64,000 bases of DNA, taken from Anthostomella pinea. Taxonomy: Eukaryota > Ascomycota > Sordariomycetes > Xylariales > Xylariaceae. Positions 52,248-64,000 of the stretch are shown piece after piece (position 1 is the stretch's first letter; each line of letters starts with the position of its first letter). The translations under genes were made by a program, and so were the position numbers. The stretch is taken from contig CAUWAG010000020.1 of assembly GCA_963556695.1 (NCBI GenBank), positions 4,836,001 to 4,900,000 on the forward strand. Direction: 5' to 3'. The notes under the pieces are model-generated. The model saw only the letters and a program-made list of their open reading frames with translations. It made no database searches and was not told the origin of the DNA.

Positions 52248-52777
52248 TATCCGGCACCTGTCTGTCTATATAACGGTCAGGAATGCTCCTACTCTTTCAA
52301 ACCCCTGTTGGAAATAGTTGCAACCGGCGACCATCTCTACGACCCGCGGGAGATCGGGGGTTCCACCCGTCCGTCTCCCTCGATTACCTACAGTAGCAGC
52401 AGACCTGCAGTTGCCGACACCCCAAGCCCTTGCTCCGATAGGCACCAGCTAACACGATGACGGCTGGAGGATGAGGACAAAAGCGTGGTGGACGTTAGTA
52501 GCAACATGTTGCACATGGCGCCGAAGCGATCGACACGGCGTTAAATCCTCGAGAGATTTCAAAGTTAGTCTAGACCACGCTCTAAAGTGAGCCTTGGACG
52601 AGAGGAACATGATAGCGCTTCCCACTGTGAGATAAACTTACATGATACTACCAGACAAGCATATCTGCCGCGATCTAGGTAGGTATCTATCACTTGGACA
52701 GGGTTCTTGATCCTCCGTCCTACCCCTCTCGTTTGCGACACAATCGTCGTCTAACGTCTGCGACTCTCCGTAATTCC

Positions 52778-53359
52778 AGGACCTGAATAGGGTATCATCA
52801 GACTTGATGCTGGCATCCGGCGTCCAGAGTCTCGACCCCCGACCGACCAGGCGGCTCGAGACATCAGCCGAGATAGCCAAGAGGATCACGATCGTGAATA
52901 TAGTGCAAGTAATCTCTGTATGCGGTGCGCTGATCCTGCGTGTCCCTCAAGCGCGGGGAGGGGGCATGTCTCTTGTGAAACACACGCCCGTTCATGGGAG
53001 CGGGCTGAGCGACCGCCATCGCGGATGCGGTTCGCCTTTGCCTCGTTTGGATGTGTAGGATGGCCTACGGTCTTACCTGTCGGTAGGTTGTTCTTCCTCT
53101 CCTTCCTGCTTCCTTTCAGGTTGTTTCCTGTTCAGTGTTTCCCCTTCTCCATGCTTGGCAGGCAGAGACCTATGCGGAAGCGAGGAGGCGCAGAGTGGAG
53201 TCTGGATTCATACGTGACGTTGCACTCAAGATGCTTTGGACGGTGATCACCAGTTACGGACCAAACTTGACGAACCTGGTTCTGCATCTCGCTGGCACTA
53301 ATAACGACGTGATTGTGACCCGGGAGGATTCACTGCAGGGGCCGGCGATCTTTGAGTGA
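52778..53359 (+). CDS. Doubtful hypothetical gene, two exons
   Basis: A frame open from about 52778 has coding-like text, including a Cys/His pattern (NLCMRCADPACP, GRGHVSCETHARSWERAE). A GTAGGT donor (53091) and a GGCAGGCAG acceptor (53166) would splice it, in phase, to a second exon ending ETYAEARRRRVESGF...LQGPAIFE at TGA 53359. No ATG or upstream splice site is clear, so the 5' end is missing and the gene may be a relic. I recognise no family. Confidence 0.25.
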
Positions 53360-56040
53360 TAAGCCACCTGCGCCCGCCAGCTCCTTCATCCCAAGTTCTC
53401 ATCGGAGTCATGGCAGACACGTGGGCGGCCGGTTGGTGGCACGTCATGAAACGCCCTGTGATCAACGGCCACACCGATTGCACCTGTAGATCATACCGGA
53501 ACCCTACCGAGCTGTTTGGCCAGTGCTGACCCTGCTGGGCATGCACGGAGCCACCGAGTCGCATATCTTCGAACTTGGTTACCATTGGGGCATTGTACGT
53601 TCTTTGCAAGGCTTGAAACATGCTGTGGTTCGGTAACGAGTTCGAATCGCCAGCTGGACGTCACCCGGGTCCGAGAGATAGAGAGGGGTGCTTTTCGGCG
53701 CGCACAGCATGATGGCTCGTCAGCCTCATGTTCTAGGCCTCATCCTCAGTCGTACAAGCACATCAGTCGTTCTCTGTTCTTGTGTCACAGCTTGATCTAC
53801 TGCATCTGCGGTATGACCGCGTGAGACAGTCTCAGTAGGGCTCATACATGCCATTTTTAGCCTCAACCTTGATGGTCGCTTATACGAGCAAATGGCAGGG
53901 TGAGGGGCGTTCTATCGCGGTTCCGAACTCAACACAGCCGGGTGATTCCTCAGGACACATGACTTGAGGAGCTTGAACTTGTTTGGATACGGAACTAGAG
54001 ATATCATCAGGTCAATACATCATCCCTTCCGTTTGACGAGGACGTATCAAGCCATCCGCCTCTCGGTCATTGAAGGCAGGATTGGCGAGCCCGTTCGTGC
54101 TACCCATTCTGGAAACCGAATGAAAGGGGCGTTGCTGGCCTTGCCGTACCTCAAGAAGTACTCGATGGAGTCAAAAGATGCGCTGGACTGGAGTATCATG
54201 ACTGCATATGTAGGAACGCCATATACGTCTTTAGTCTTTCGTCTACAACGGGGCTCCACCTAAAGTGAGAAAGCTAAGGCTTAGGGAAGAGACTGGTGGT
54301 CACCACTGACGGCCAGTCTCACTTCTTGCAGCTGATATTCCTATCGCCTATGAAGTAAGCTATGGGTCAATGATCAGGGGCAGAGTGTTGAGCATGAGAG
54401 CATCGCCATACGAGCTAACAGAATCCTTTCCCCTAGGCCACAGCAGCACTCGCGGCATGGTTCTCACGGGACCGGGAAGCTATGCATCGGTGCTATAGGA
54501 GCCTGGAACTGACCTTGTATATGTTGGATCAATGAAATAACGCGTTGCAAATCCCAAGCGGCCACGAGAATATCTACTAGGCCCCGACCGCCTCGAAGAA
54601 ACGCGAGCGCCGGCATGAGTGCCCTAACAGAGTGCTACTGGAGACGGAAAGGGACAACATAGCCACTTCGAATGGTTGCAGTCGGGTGATAAGTTTCATC
54701 TTGGAGTGAGATCGAAGCACATCACCTCTCAAAATGCAGGCGTATCCAACATCATATAGTTGAATCATTCGTAAGGAGTTACTGCATCCTAGTCCTCCAA
54801 GGCACATGGGTGTCATATCGAGGTCTATAAGCGGGATCCAAAACGAACATAGGACAGCAGGGTAAGTCAATGTCTGGGTTTCATAGGGCGAAGCTGTCTT
54901 GATGGTTAGAGAGAATCCGGGGAACGGCTCCTCCCGGGTTGGGGCGACCTGGCTTCCGGAGTGCCCGCAGATCGGTTTGGCGACCCCTTCTGAAGGGCCG
55001 ACGAGATGTAGTAAGCACCAATATCTTCACACCGTTTTTACTATAAGTTAGTAAGCTTTCATATAGTAGACTCAACCGAAGTCCACACCCTCCGCACCTC
55101 TCGGGCCTTGGCTCTCACAGCGATGACGCGGCCCCGTTTGTCAGAGCGCACGCATAAACATCTATATCTCGCTACAGCCCGTCACAATATGCGCGTGTGT
55201 GCGCACGTCCTCCAACACTGTCTCTTCCACACATCATTGGTGGGATGATATCCCACTTGACGCATGTTGGAGAGCAACAGCTTGTTTTCCTGGCTGCCAA
55301 GCAACTTGATGATGTCGACGGGTCTCGAGTGACACGTTCAACCGCAGATGTAAGTTGTGTACGCCAGCCCCCTATCCATACGAGTAGTGCGTATGCTGAG
55401 CGTCGTTGAAGGACTACACTTGGGAGCTGGACGACGTATTCACCATACCGCGGGATTCCAACAGTAGAGGTTATATCCAAGAAACGCCCCTGCACGCGTT
55501 ACTGTAGCGGATATTTGAGTTATCACCACGGGCCGTCGTACTGCATCTCGTGTTCCCAATGAGGCATCTCGACTTCGACACGGAAGAGGCACGGCCGAGG
55601 CACCGCTCTTGGTCCCAGTCCGAGACTCAGCCTGTCGGCGCCAGAGCCGACGTGCATATCCCGCGATCACTTGCATCTACTACCCCACAGCGTTCCATAG
55701 GTCCAACCCCGATGCTTCAAGATACTGCCTAGCTTCCTATCTCGGTGCTCGGCGTGCCTCGAGCATGTCGACGCTGGGCCGCTCGGCAGCGTCTTCTAGA
55801 ACGGGGTCGGCCCCCGCCTGCCAAGGACGATCACACAAGAGGAGAGTGATATCGAAAGGCTATATTACTTCCGTCAACCCAGAATCTGGGTCCCAGATGC
55901 TCCGAAGAGATGATGTTCAGACATACGGAAAGTATCCACGTTGACGTGCGTTTCGCCCACTGATGTGTCAGGTTAGCCAGACATGAGCGTAGGCTATATA
56001 CCCAACTATCGCCGCCCTTGGCATCTGTCCTGTCTTGATC
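53360..56040. other. 2.7-kb gene-poor region
   Basis: GC-balanced sequence with short frames only. I find no domain, RNA or repeat. The right end contains the promoter of the rhodopsin-domain gene. Confidence 0.35.
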
Positions 56041-57421
56041 ATGGCGATGCCGATGCCGATGCCGATGCCTCCGCCCCCGCCCAACCAGCCTTCCAACCCG
56101 GTTGACAACGAAGGGCCGACTGTCACTGCGGTTGCGATCGCATTTGGGGTCCTGACGGCAATTGTTATCTCTCTGAGAAGTTGGGCTCGGATATGGCTGG
56201 TCAAGTCCTTCGGGGCCGACGATGGTATGTAGACTGCCTCCTCATCATACACGGCCTTAGCTTATACCGGCCAGCTCTCATAGTTATTGCCGCTGTCAGT
56301 CGAAAATGGTCGCTAGATGGTCTCTAGGGTTCTAACTGCGGACAGCTCTTCTCATGGGCATTCATGGTCGTCATCATCCTCGGTAATTCAACATACACTG
56401 GCGCTTTCAGTCCTTACACTGACTTCTACAGCTGCGCAGCACGGTCTTGGACGTCACTACGCAGACGTAATACCGCTTGGAAGGCCGAATGAGCAAGTAT
56501 ACAGCTTCTCAATCTGGCTGTCGTCGATCCTATACAACGCGTGTCTCAGCTGCATCAAGCTCTCGGTCCTGGCACTATACATGCGCCTTGGAGACGCCAC
56601 GCTTCGCCGCCTTGCGATAGGCATGATAGTAATTGTCGGTTGCCAGGCCGTGGCCAACGTCCTTGCGAGTGTATTTCAGTGTTTGCCGGTTCGGGCAGCC
56701 TGGGACCACCTCAACATCCAACCGTACGAGAAGCACTGCATCGACATCGGAGCTTATTACCTCGCCAACGCTGCCATCAACATCATCACTGATATCCTGG
56801 TCTACACGCTTCCTGTCCGGCTCGTCATGCGCCTGCAGGTGCCACGTCGTCAAAAGATCGGATTAGCAGTCATGCTGTGTCTGGGACTACTGTAAGTCCG
56901 CTCTCTCCCTCCCGCCGTAAGACTCCATAGACGCAGACGCTTACTTGGCTTATTGTGATAGTGCTTGCATATCGTCGATCGTCCGAATCACATTCATACC
57001 ACGGATAGTGGCAAATCTGGACATAACATGGGTGTACACCGGGGCACTGTACTGGTCGGTCATCGAAATCAATGTCGGCATTCTCGCGGCCTCGATCCCT
57101 TCCTTCAAAGTCATCGCCAAACGGTACGCGCCCCGCCTCCTGGGCAGCGGTGCCTCTTACGGATCGTCTGCTGCGAAGCAGAGCAACAATCGACGGTCGG
57201 GTTTCCACATGATGGATGGGTCTGGGTCGGCGGCCGAGAGCGCTGGAGTCGACCTGCGCGATCTGGATGCGAGCAGGAAGAACAGAGTCGGGTTCGACAC
57301 CAGGATCGAGCGCGGGCCCCGGCTGAGCGCCAACAGCAGCGAGGAGGCGCTGTACCTGCCCGGACAGATTGGTGTCAAGACGCAGATAGTGACCTACACT
57401 TCTGGGAGCTCTGGGAGCTGA
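56041..57421 (+). CDS. Rhodopsin-domain (PTH11-like) integral membrane protein
   Basis: Five exons (56041-56224, 56284-56294, 56346-56382, 56432-56891, 56962-57421) give 383 residues. All introns are GT-AG of 49-70 bp and in phase. Exon 2 has only 11 nt. The product begins with a Met-Pro run (MAMPMPMPMPPPPP). Its seven membrane segments carry the family marks of the fungal rhodopsin domain: LRSWARIWLVKSFGADD, HGLGRH, SIWLSSILYNACLSCIKLSVLALYMRL, FQCLPVRAAWD, C-x(n)-NAAINIITDILVYTLPVRLVMRLQ and GALYWSVIEINVGILAASIPS. A ~115-residue polar cytosolic tail follows. Relatives include PTH11-like receptors. A sensor role is possible but not shown. Confidence 0.88.
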
Positions 57422-59008
57422 ATACCATCTTGAGGAATTCACCACACAGTCCGTCCGAACCGTGAGCCGGGACTACTAGGCTCCTGACCCTGCGTATGCA
57501 CCGACATGCTGCATGCACATCGAGGCGTGACATTGTCCGCTTAGCCACGATCGAGAGTCGCCCGATGAAGGCCGGCGTGCTTCGAAAGATGGCCATTGGG
57601 CTGGAAAACACGATCTGGTCATCCAGCTCGGTACGACACCCGAGGATGAGGAAAGAGAAGGAGACTACCAGCAAGCCAGAAGTCGACGGGTGTGAGCAGT
57701 GATGAATTGGCGCATGAGTGGTAGGACAGCCTGGCACACGCATGTCATATGGATGAGCCTGGGATTACATGCCGCTCTTTGCTGAGACATAGCGAAGTCT
57801 GGTTGAGACAGTGGTGAAGCTCGTCAGTATAAGGCCGGGAGCGTGTGTCCCAGACCAACGACCGTCATCGGTGAAGTACCTAGGAATTCCATATGGGATT
57901 TGGCAAGCATCGGGATAGACTTGGAGGGGTGCTGAAGACCAAAGAGGCGCTAAATCAGCAAAGGTGCATACTTCAATGTAACTTGAAGTAATGTAGTCCA
58001 AAAGAGCATCAGATGATGAACTTTGGATACAACTGATCTGGGCGGGTACCCAGGGGGAATTGATGTATCGTACCTATCGTTATAACTGCAAGTCTCTTCG
58101 GGAAGTGGAGATGATGGTATTAGTATGCCATCCCAAGCACAGAGTAGTAAAGTAATCCGTACACCCTTCGAGATCCATCAATGGTTGGGGTCTAGGGTCT
58201 AGTGTCTGAAGGCCACCGCTACTTTCTCCGTCAGCCGGGAATGCCGGAGCCGAAGCCCCTCAGATGGCACACATGCATCGGGGCGAAAGCATTGATGATA
58301 GATAGCACTTGCGTGTGCTAGTCTTCAGTTGTATGGCAATACATTCGTGATGTTGAGGTATAATAAGGAGGCAGTCATTATTACCGGACCATGATTAACG
58401 CGTACACGTTGAATGCTAAGGCACTATCAGCGTTGCACAACGACACACCAAAAACATATAGCATCACAGTCGGAAACTGTTAAGGAGCCTGTTTGCCTGT
58501 AGCACATGTCCTCGGCCGCTACCGCACAGTATGAAAGCACGGTGGCAGTAGTCGGCGAGCTGGCCGATCTCGACGCCCCGCAACAGCGCAGGCATGGATG
58601 GCATGGATAGACATGGACATGGTCAATGGACATGCAGACATGTCGACGCTTGGCACGCCCTGCCAGCCCTGCTTGTCAACTCAAGGGCGCGACTCCACAA
58701 AGTTCGGCAGCGGAGCATGACTCTTCGTCCCCCTCAGCCCCTGTCCCCATAGGCCATGACCAGCAACTCCAGCGAGAAGCGGACTGAGACGGGATTTGAA
58801 CTTCCTACCGGGAAACAGAGGCTGAGAAAGTCCAGTCTGCTATGTGTCTGCGAAGACGCCCTTCTCGTTCATAACAAACGAGACCCCGTCCAGTCAGCCA
58901 ATTCCGCTTCCTGTTTCACTGCCGGTATCGTGGCATGTCCACTGTCAGCCCTAGCCCCCGAAATTGGAAGTTCCTGGGCATTCCTGTCATCAGCAGGGCC
59001 GCCCTTAG
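57422..59008. other. 1.6-kb intergenic region
   Basis: No gene is recognised. CGGCCTTAG-like pyrimidine-rich sequence directly before ATG 59009 (CCGCCCTTAG) could be an acceptor of a 5' UTR intron. Near 58600 the word CATGGA/GACATG repeats several times. Confidence 0.35.
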
Positions 59009-62000
59009 ATGACCACCATTGACGAGGAGAACGAGATGGATTTTATCAATTGGGATGCTGCAGCGCCTGGCACAGGCCTCGACTTGACCGACGACTTGGA
59101 GGGCGCAACGAATCCCATTGACTCCGTCCCCCCGTCCGCAGGAGACCCCAACATGAACCTCGTCTTCGAGGACATCGATGGAGATGACTGGTCATTTTGG
59201 GCCTTGGAGCATTTCGAGTCCACCCAGATGCCACAGGACGTCGACGTCGCGCCCTACCCTGAACTGGATCCTCAGCCGGCAGCAGCGACATCTGGGATGT
59301 ACTGGGAGATAGCAGAGGCTTCCTGCAGCAATTGCGCCAATGGGGGCTACCAATGCAAAAAGATCCGGGAAGGTAAATACAAGGGCTATTGTACGAGCTG
59401 TGTGGCACTCCGGTGCGAGTGCAGCTTCGGGCCGGCCACGAACAATCTGACCGCCGAGGCTGGAGCTACCTTTCCCGCGAACCCTTGGCCGGTCATGGGT
59501 GACAGGCCCGCGACATCGATCCTCCACGAGGACGAGTTGGCCGCCATGATGACCTTGGCACCGCCTACAGCGGGACCAACCGCCGTCGCCGAGCAGGAGA
59601 CAGACCTCCCAGAGCCACCGCCAGTGCCCAAGATAGGTGCACGATTCTCCCGCGAGTCTGTCAAAGTGCTCAAGAACTGGCTGGTAACCCACAGCCGACA
59701 CCCCTATCCTACCGACGAGGAGAAGGACAACCTTCGGAAGATCACCGGACTCAACAAGACGCAGATCACCAACTGGCTTGCTAACGCTAGACGACGAGGC
59801 AAGGTCCATGTAACCCGGTCTACCTCTCCCCATGTTGGCGGAGGATACGCCCAAGCGATGGACATCCCACAGCGACGGGGCACGCCAGGCCCGCTCGAGG
59901 CGATGAATCCCTTACAGCGTTGGGCGAACTCGCCGCCAGAAAACGAACCTGCTTCGGTCACGGCCATTGCCCGGGCCGTGTCTGCTTCCAACTCGTATTC
60001 AGCAACATCTGGTTCAGGCCGCAACAGCCCTTACGTGTCCAATTTCTCGGATGATGGATCTGGCAGGTCCCTCTGCAATCAGTCATCTGCCAGCAGTCTG
60101 GGGACCTCCCACGGAACCTCTCACTCGAGTGGTGGCTCCTTTGCTTCTGCATTTTCGAATCAATCACGAGGCTCTTTCAGTTCGGTGCCATCGTTTGTCC
60201 GCAGTTCACGGGGCCGCCGGCGTCGACGACGAGCACCTCCCAACCGCGCCGATGAAAACCTCAGCCAGCCACCCAAGACCTTTCAGTGTACTTTCTGCAC
60301 CGAAACATTCCGAACCAAACATGACTGGCAGCGGCACGAGAAGTCTCTACATCTGTCACTCGAGCGATGGGTGTGCTCACCTGACGGCCCGAGAATCACC
60401 AATCCGGAGACTGACATCATGAGCTGTGTCTTCTGCGGCGAGGCCAATCCGGATGACGCCCACATCGAACAACACAACTTTTCTGGCTGCACCGAACGTA
60501 GCCAGGAGGAACGGACTTTCTATCGGAAAGATCACCTTCGGCAGCATCTCAGACTCGTACACGGCGTCAAGTTCCTCCAGTGGGCCATGGGCAAGTGGCA
60601 GGTGGCTTCTCCGGAAATAAGATCAAGGTGTGGTTTCTGTGGCGTCGTCCTCGACAGTTGGGCCGTCAGGGTAGATCATCTCGCCGAGCACTACAAAACC
60701 GGTAAAACCATGGCTGAATGGAAGGGTGATTGGGGTTTCGACGCTCCTGTACTCCAAATGGTTGAGAATTCCGTCCCACCTTGTGAGAGAACACCAAGAT
60801 TATGCCTTCCCCAATTTTCTTACCCTTATCTACAGATCTGATTCACCACGAGAGACAAACCCCGATGCCAATTACAGCCACTCAGCACACAGTCGCCACA
60901 CCGAGCAACGCCTACGAGCTACTGAAGATGGAGCTGCATTACTGGCTTGCCAACAGAGCCGAAACTGCAGGACCTGCCCCGACTGACGCTGAAATACAAC
61001 AGGAGGCTTGTCGTATCATTTTTGGAGCCGAGGTCACGAAGAATGGTGTTAGCAGGTCGTCGCCTTCATGGCTGCGTGACCTCGTCATGTCATCAGAAGA
61101 GACGACTCGTAACGCTCTCTTTCAGCCGATTCGCGGCCAGTCCGAAAGTTACATGTCCTCACTTCGCATCAATGGCAAGGTTGATATCTTTGAGAACTGC
61201 GATCTCGAGAGAGAGTTACAGGACTACGTACGCGCCAGGCAGCTAATCGGTCTAACGGCCATGGATCACGAACTCCATGTAGAGGCGTGCCGGATAATCG
61301 GCAGAATGGAGGAGAGATCCGGCAATCCCTCCGAAGATGTGGCGAACTGGTTGATCCGGCTCATCCACGGCTCATCGACGTGGACCGAGAACTTCAGGCA
61401 AAGGGCTCACCTTCCGCGCAGCGAGGATGTTGGTGACGCCTACCAGCGGTCCAAAGACCCCAAAACGATTGATTCTACCGTACTTAACTTCAGCAGACTG
61501 GAGGCTGAGCTTGGAGAGTACCTCCGGCTTCAGCGGTCGCTTGGCTTTGAGGCCACCGATGCCGAGCTGCAGCGGCAGGCTCGTATCATCGTGTACGAGC
61601 TTGACGATGAATGGAATCAGACAGCCGCGGATGACAGGGAGTGGTTGAGCCATTTCAGGGAGCGACACCCAGTCGGGACAGGCCTTACGAGGTCCACGTC
61701 AAGTGGCTCGCCTGCAGGTCACATGCCACCTCCATCGGCGCTCTTTACACAACAAGCATCAGGGAGTTCAACCCCCGGCGGATCTGCTCCTGGTTCTACT
61801 TCACATGTCATTAAAGCTACGCCTTTGTTGCTGTGCGATGCCAACTGTTATCAACGCCTTGCCCAGAACCTCGGCCGCTTTGTGGCATCGACCATGTCTA
61901 CCAATAACCCCAACTGCCACGTGCCAACTGACGCGGAGCTCCAGCACCAGGCACGATGGATCATATACGATGAGTGAGTCCCCAAACTGAACTGTTGTAG

Positions 62001-62820
62001 GGGCCTAGTGCTGACCAAACGAAGTGACGACCCCTGGAACCAGACAGCGGCCGACAATGTAGAATGGCTTCAGCGGTTCAAGGTGGATGTTGGCATCCTA
62101 CCCAAAGAATCCGGACCGGGTCTGACCTCAGGCGGGATCGCGTGGGCTCCGAGCGAGGGCGGCACCGGGTTTGCACCGCCTTACGTCGCCCCCAACCCGG
62201 CTGCAACCATGGAGCCGCTGCAGAGGAACCCATCAATCTCCCTTCGCGACGGGAGCAAACCATTTCAGGCCGAAGCCAGTACGGCGAACCACTACCTGCA
62301 GAACTTCTCACAACGCTACCCGGCACCTGCAAAGATCTTTTGTAGCAGGGAACTAGAAACTGGGCTCACAGAATACGTCAAGCGCGAGCTGCAGACAACT
62401 GGCGTCTTTCCTAGCGACAGTCTGCTGCAAGACCGCGCTCGATCCATCATGAGCATGCAAAAGACGCCATGTGATGATGTCGTTCTTCTGGGCAGATTCA
62501 AGGCCGCAATTCAGGGGATCGAAGCTCCGAATGCATCGGCTCCTATGACTGGGGGACTTGATCTGGGTGTTACAGGAACCCTTCCCGCCGTATTTCCCAC
62601 AACCTCGGCCATCACAGCAGGACTAGCCGCATCGGCTGCGTCGGGTTCTGACCAAGCTCTTTCTTTGCATCCGGACGCTTTGCCTGCTGACATGGATATC
62701 GATCTGCCTTTCACGGAGCAGGAGATGAACGACATACTGCAGGAGCTCAGTAACACGAGCCCATCGTCGCAGGGCAACAGTCGCTCTGGCTCTGGCTCCG
62801 GCTCGGGCTTGGATATTTAA
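59009..62820 (+). CDS. Homeobox (KN/TALE) and C2H2 zinc finger transcription factor with five C-terminal repeats
   Basis: Exons 59009-60782, 60836-61973 and 62025-62820 (introns 53 and 51 bp, in phase) give 1235 residues. In order: an acidic N-terminus; a Cys-rich module (residues ~105-138, CSNC-x6-C...CTSC-x4-CEC) resembling a variant Zn2Cys6 cluster; a TALE-type homeodomain (~212-265, HPYPTDEEKDNLRKITGLNK then ITNWLANARRRGK); a Ser/Gly-rich linker; a C2H2 finger (FQCTFCTETFRTKHDWQRHEKSLH, split here by ~430-455) and further Cys/His pairs; then five repeats of ~60-70 residues (from ~612 to ~1120) with the pattern TDAELQ-x2-AR-I-I. The C-terminus is acidic and ends in Ser-Gly repeats. It is surely a nuclear DNA-binding protein. 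The target is unknown. Confidence 0.88.
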
Positions 62821-63061
62821 TCTGAAAGGAGGGGCGGTCTGATTGTCTTTTGTTCAGAACTAGATACCATTTGGGAAGAGTGATGTTTTGGGTTGGCGTT
62901 TGGGCATGGTTTTGGGTTGTTCATCAGGGTGGAAACGCATATAGCTAATATCTGAACATAATGAACCATTACGACATGTCTTTCTTGGTTCCCCTAAAGC
63001 AGCTGCCCAAGATGTGATGAGCATACCTACGTACCTGGTTGATACCTCTTATGTCGAATGC
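62821..63061. other. Region between convergent genes
   Basis: About 240 bp with no feature other than presumed 3' UTRs. Confidence 0.4.
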
Positions 63062-63961
63062 CTAAACTCCCCACTCGACCCCTTCACCCCGTCCCAAGAA
63101 AGTCAAAGCCGCAACGGCATACGCATCAAGACCGACCCTCAGCGTCGGCATGATCGCCGGCGCAAAGTACGCCGAGTGATTGATCGGCACATCCTCCCCG
63201 ACCCGGCCCTCCCTCTCCGCGTGATCCCACACCGCCCCGTCCGTGCCGCCGTACAGCCAGAAGCAGTACGGCCTGCCGACCGCGGACCCTAGGACCCCGA
63301 AGTCCTCGCTCATGCCCACGCGCGGGACTTCGGCGTTGTACGTTATCTTGTAGCCGTCGTTGTTGTTGTGGTTGTTGTCACCCCCAAAGTGCGCCGCGAA
63401 GCACTTTTCTAGTTGGGCTGTGACGGCGTCGTCGTTGATTGTGGTGGGGAACTCCCGCGTGGTCTCGAACTCGGGCTCGCGGGGCGCGTTCGATGCGGCA
63501 CATTCGCAGCGCACGACCTCGCGCACTGCAGTGCGATATCTTGAGTCAGTGGCTGGGCGACCTTTGAAGAAGATGATGAAGATAGGAGAAGGTGACTGAT
63601 GTGCCGAGATTGATAGACAGACAGTCCTCGCCCGCCCCCTGATGCGTCGTCGTCGAAAAGGGGGATACATATGAGACAAATTCAGAGAAACTTGCTTACC
63701 GCGTCGCAGCACCCTCTCCCGCGTGCCCTGACTAACAGCCCTCACATCAACCGACAACCTCGCCGAGTCCGGGATCACGTTCTCGGCGTCTCCCGCGTGG
63801 AAGCTGGCAACGGTGACGACGGCGCTGTCGGCGTAGGGGTCCACCTCGCGCGCCACGACGGTCTGTAATCTCAATACGGCGCTCGCGCCCATGACCACGG
63901 GGTCAATCCCGACGTGCGGCATGCTGGCGTGCGCGCCGCGGCCGTGTAGCGTTATGCGCAT
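63062..63961 (-). CDS. M20-family amidohydrolase/aminoacylase, N-terminal part outside the window
   Basis: Two exons are visible on the minus strand, 63961-63700 and 63525-63062, joined in phase across a 174-bp GT-AG intron. At the right edge a further acceptor (CCTAACAG, 63962) shows that the gene continues beyond the window. The first exon is the dimerisation/lid domain of M20D peptidases such as hippurate hydrolase and aminoacylases: ITLHGRGAHASMPHVGIDPVV and FHAGDAENVIPDSARL. The second returns to the catalytic domain with SEDFGVLG, carrying the late metal-ligand Glu/Asp region, and INHSAYFAPAIMP with the His ligand. The enzymes split N-acyl amino acids with two metal ions. The first metal-binding half is not seen. 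Confidence 0.88.
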   Translation of the reverse strand: MRITLHGRGAHASMPHVGIDPVVMGASAVLRLQTVVAREVDPYADSAVVTVASFHAGDAENVIPDSARLSVDVRAVSQGTRERVLRRGKQVSLNLSHMYPPFRRRRIRGRARTVCLSISAHQSPSPIFIIFFKGRPATDSRYRTAVREVVRCECAASNAPREPEFETTREFPTTINDDAVTAQLEKCFAAHFGGDNNHNNNDGYKITYNAEVPRVGMSEDFGVLGSAVGRPYCFWLYGGTDGAVWDHAEREGRVGEDVPINHSAYFAPAIMPTLRVGLDAYAVAALTFLGRGEGVEWGV

Positions 63962-64000
63962 CTGTTAGGTAACCAGCAGACTAGAATTAGTGATTTACTC

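Noticed and set aside
54577..54870. 97-codon minus-strand frame with hydrophobic stretches
   Set aside because: No recognisable motif, no splice partners and no start context. It is probably chance.

Overview
The window looks like a chromosomal segment of a filamentous ascomycete (Pezizomycotina, perhaps Sordariomycetes). It has short GT-AG introns of about 44-175 bp with CTAAC/CTGAC-like branch sites, and typical fungal families (HET, UstYa/DUF3328, DUF3425 bZIP, rhodopsin-domain membrane protein, EMP70, SRPK-like kinase). It also shows a sharp split between GC-balanced genic DNA and very AT-rich, gene-free DNA packed with transposon remains. C-to-T/G-to-A damage inside the transposons (CAA/CAG turned into TAA/TAG, Cys to Tyr, Asp to Asn) is what repeat-induced point mutation (RIP) leaves. 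That process is inferred here, not measured.

Layout, left part (1-21.2 kb). A Cys-rich protein runs in from the left edge (to 1721). A transposon compartment follows: a pogo/Fot1-type DNA transposon with 61-bp terminal inverted repeats and a TA target duplication (2453-4312); a Ty1/copia element flanked by TCTCT (4628-9725), with a solo LTR of another family nested in its 3' LTR and its integrase core lost; a 2.8-kb AT-rich block; a second copia element flanked by TTCTT (12512-18538) with 204-bp LTRs; and several solo LTRs with their own target duplications inside more AT-rich DNA. All transposon reading frames are broken by stops.

Middle part (21.2-45.9 kb) is gene-dense: FAD monooxygenase (-), frameshifted GNAT acetyltransferase (+), broken HET-domain gene (+), small unknown genes, SRPK-like kinase (+), coiled-coil/vWA-like protein (-), a UBA-like/ankyrin/ClpB-like AAA+ ATPase (+), flavin-containing monooxygenase with a long in-frame extension past its stop (+), Lcp5/neuroguidin ribosome-biogenesis factor (-), TM9SF/EMP70 membrane protein (+), UstYa-like oxidase (-) and a DUF3425 bZIP regulator (-). 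I reconstructed spliced structures from splice signals, reading phase and family motifs.

Right part (45.9-64 kb) is sparser: a 4.5-kb stretch with only a tRNA-like sequence and a strong hairpin, a single-pass surface protein with a PAN-like Cys domain, a 10-bp tandem repeat, a rhodopsin-domain membrane protein with an 11-nt micro-exon, a 1235-residue homeobox/C2H2 regulator with five C-terminal repeats, and an M20 amidohydrolase leaving at the right edge. I see no clear multi-gene cluster. UstYa plus bZIP, 0.8 kb apart, is the nearest thing, and no RiPP precursor was recognised. The observations most worth following are the repeat-bearing homeobox regulator, the AT-hook pair in the second copia polyprotein, the FMO extension, and nonsense changes of RIP type in host genes (HET, AAA+).
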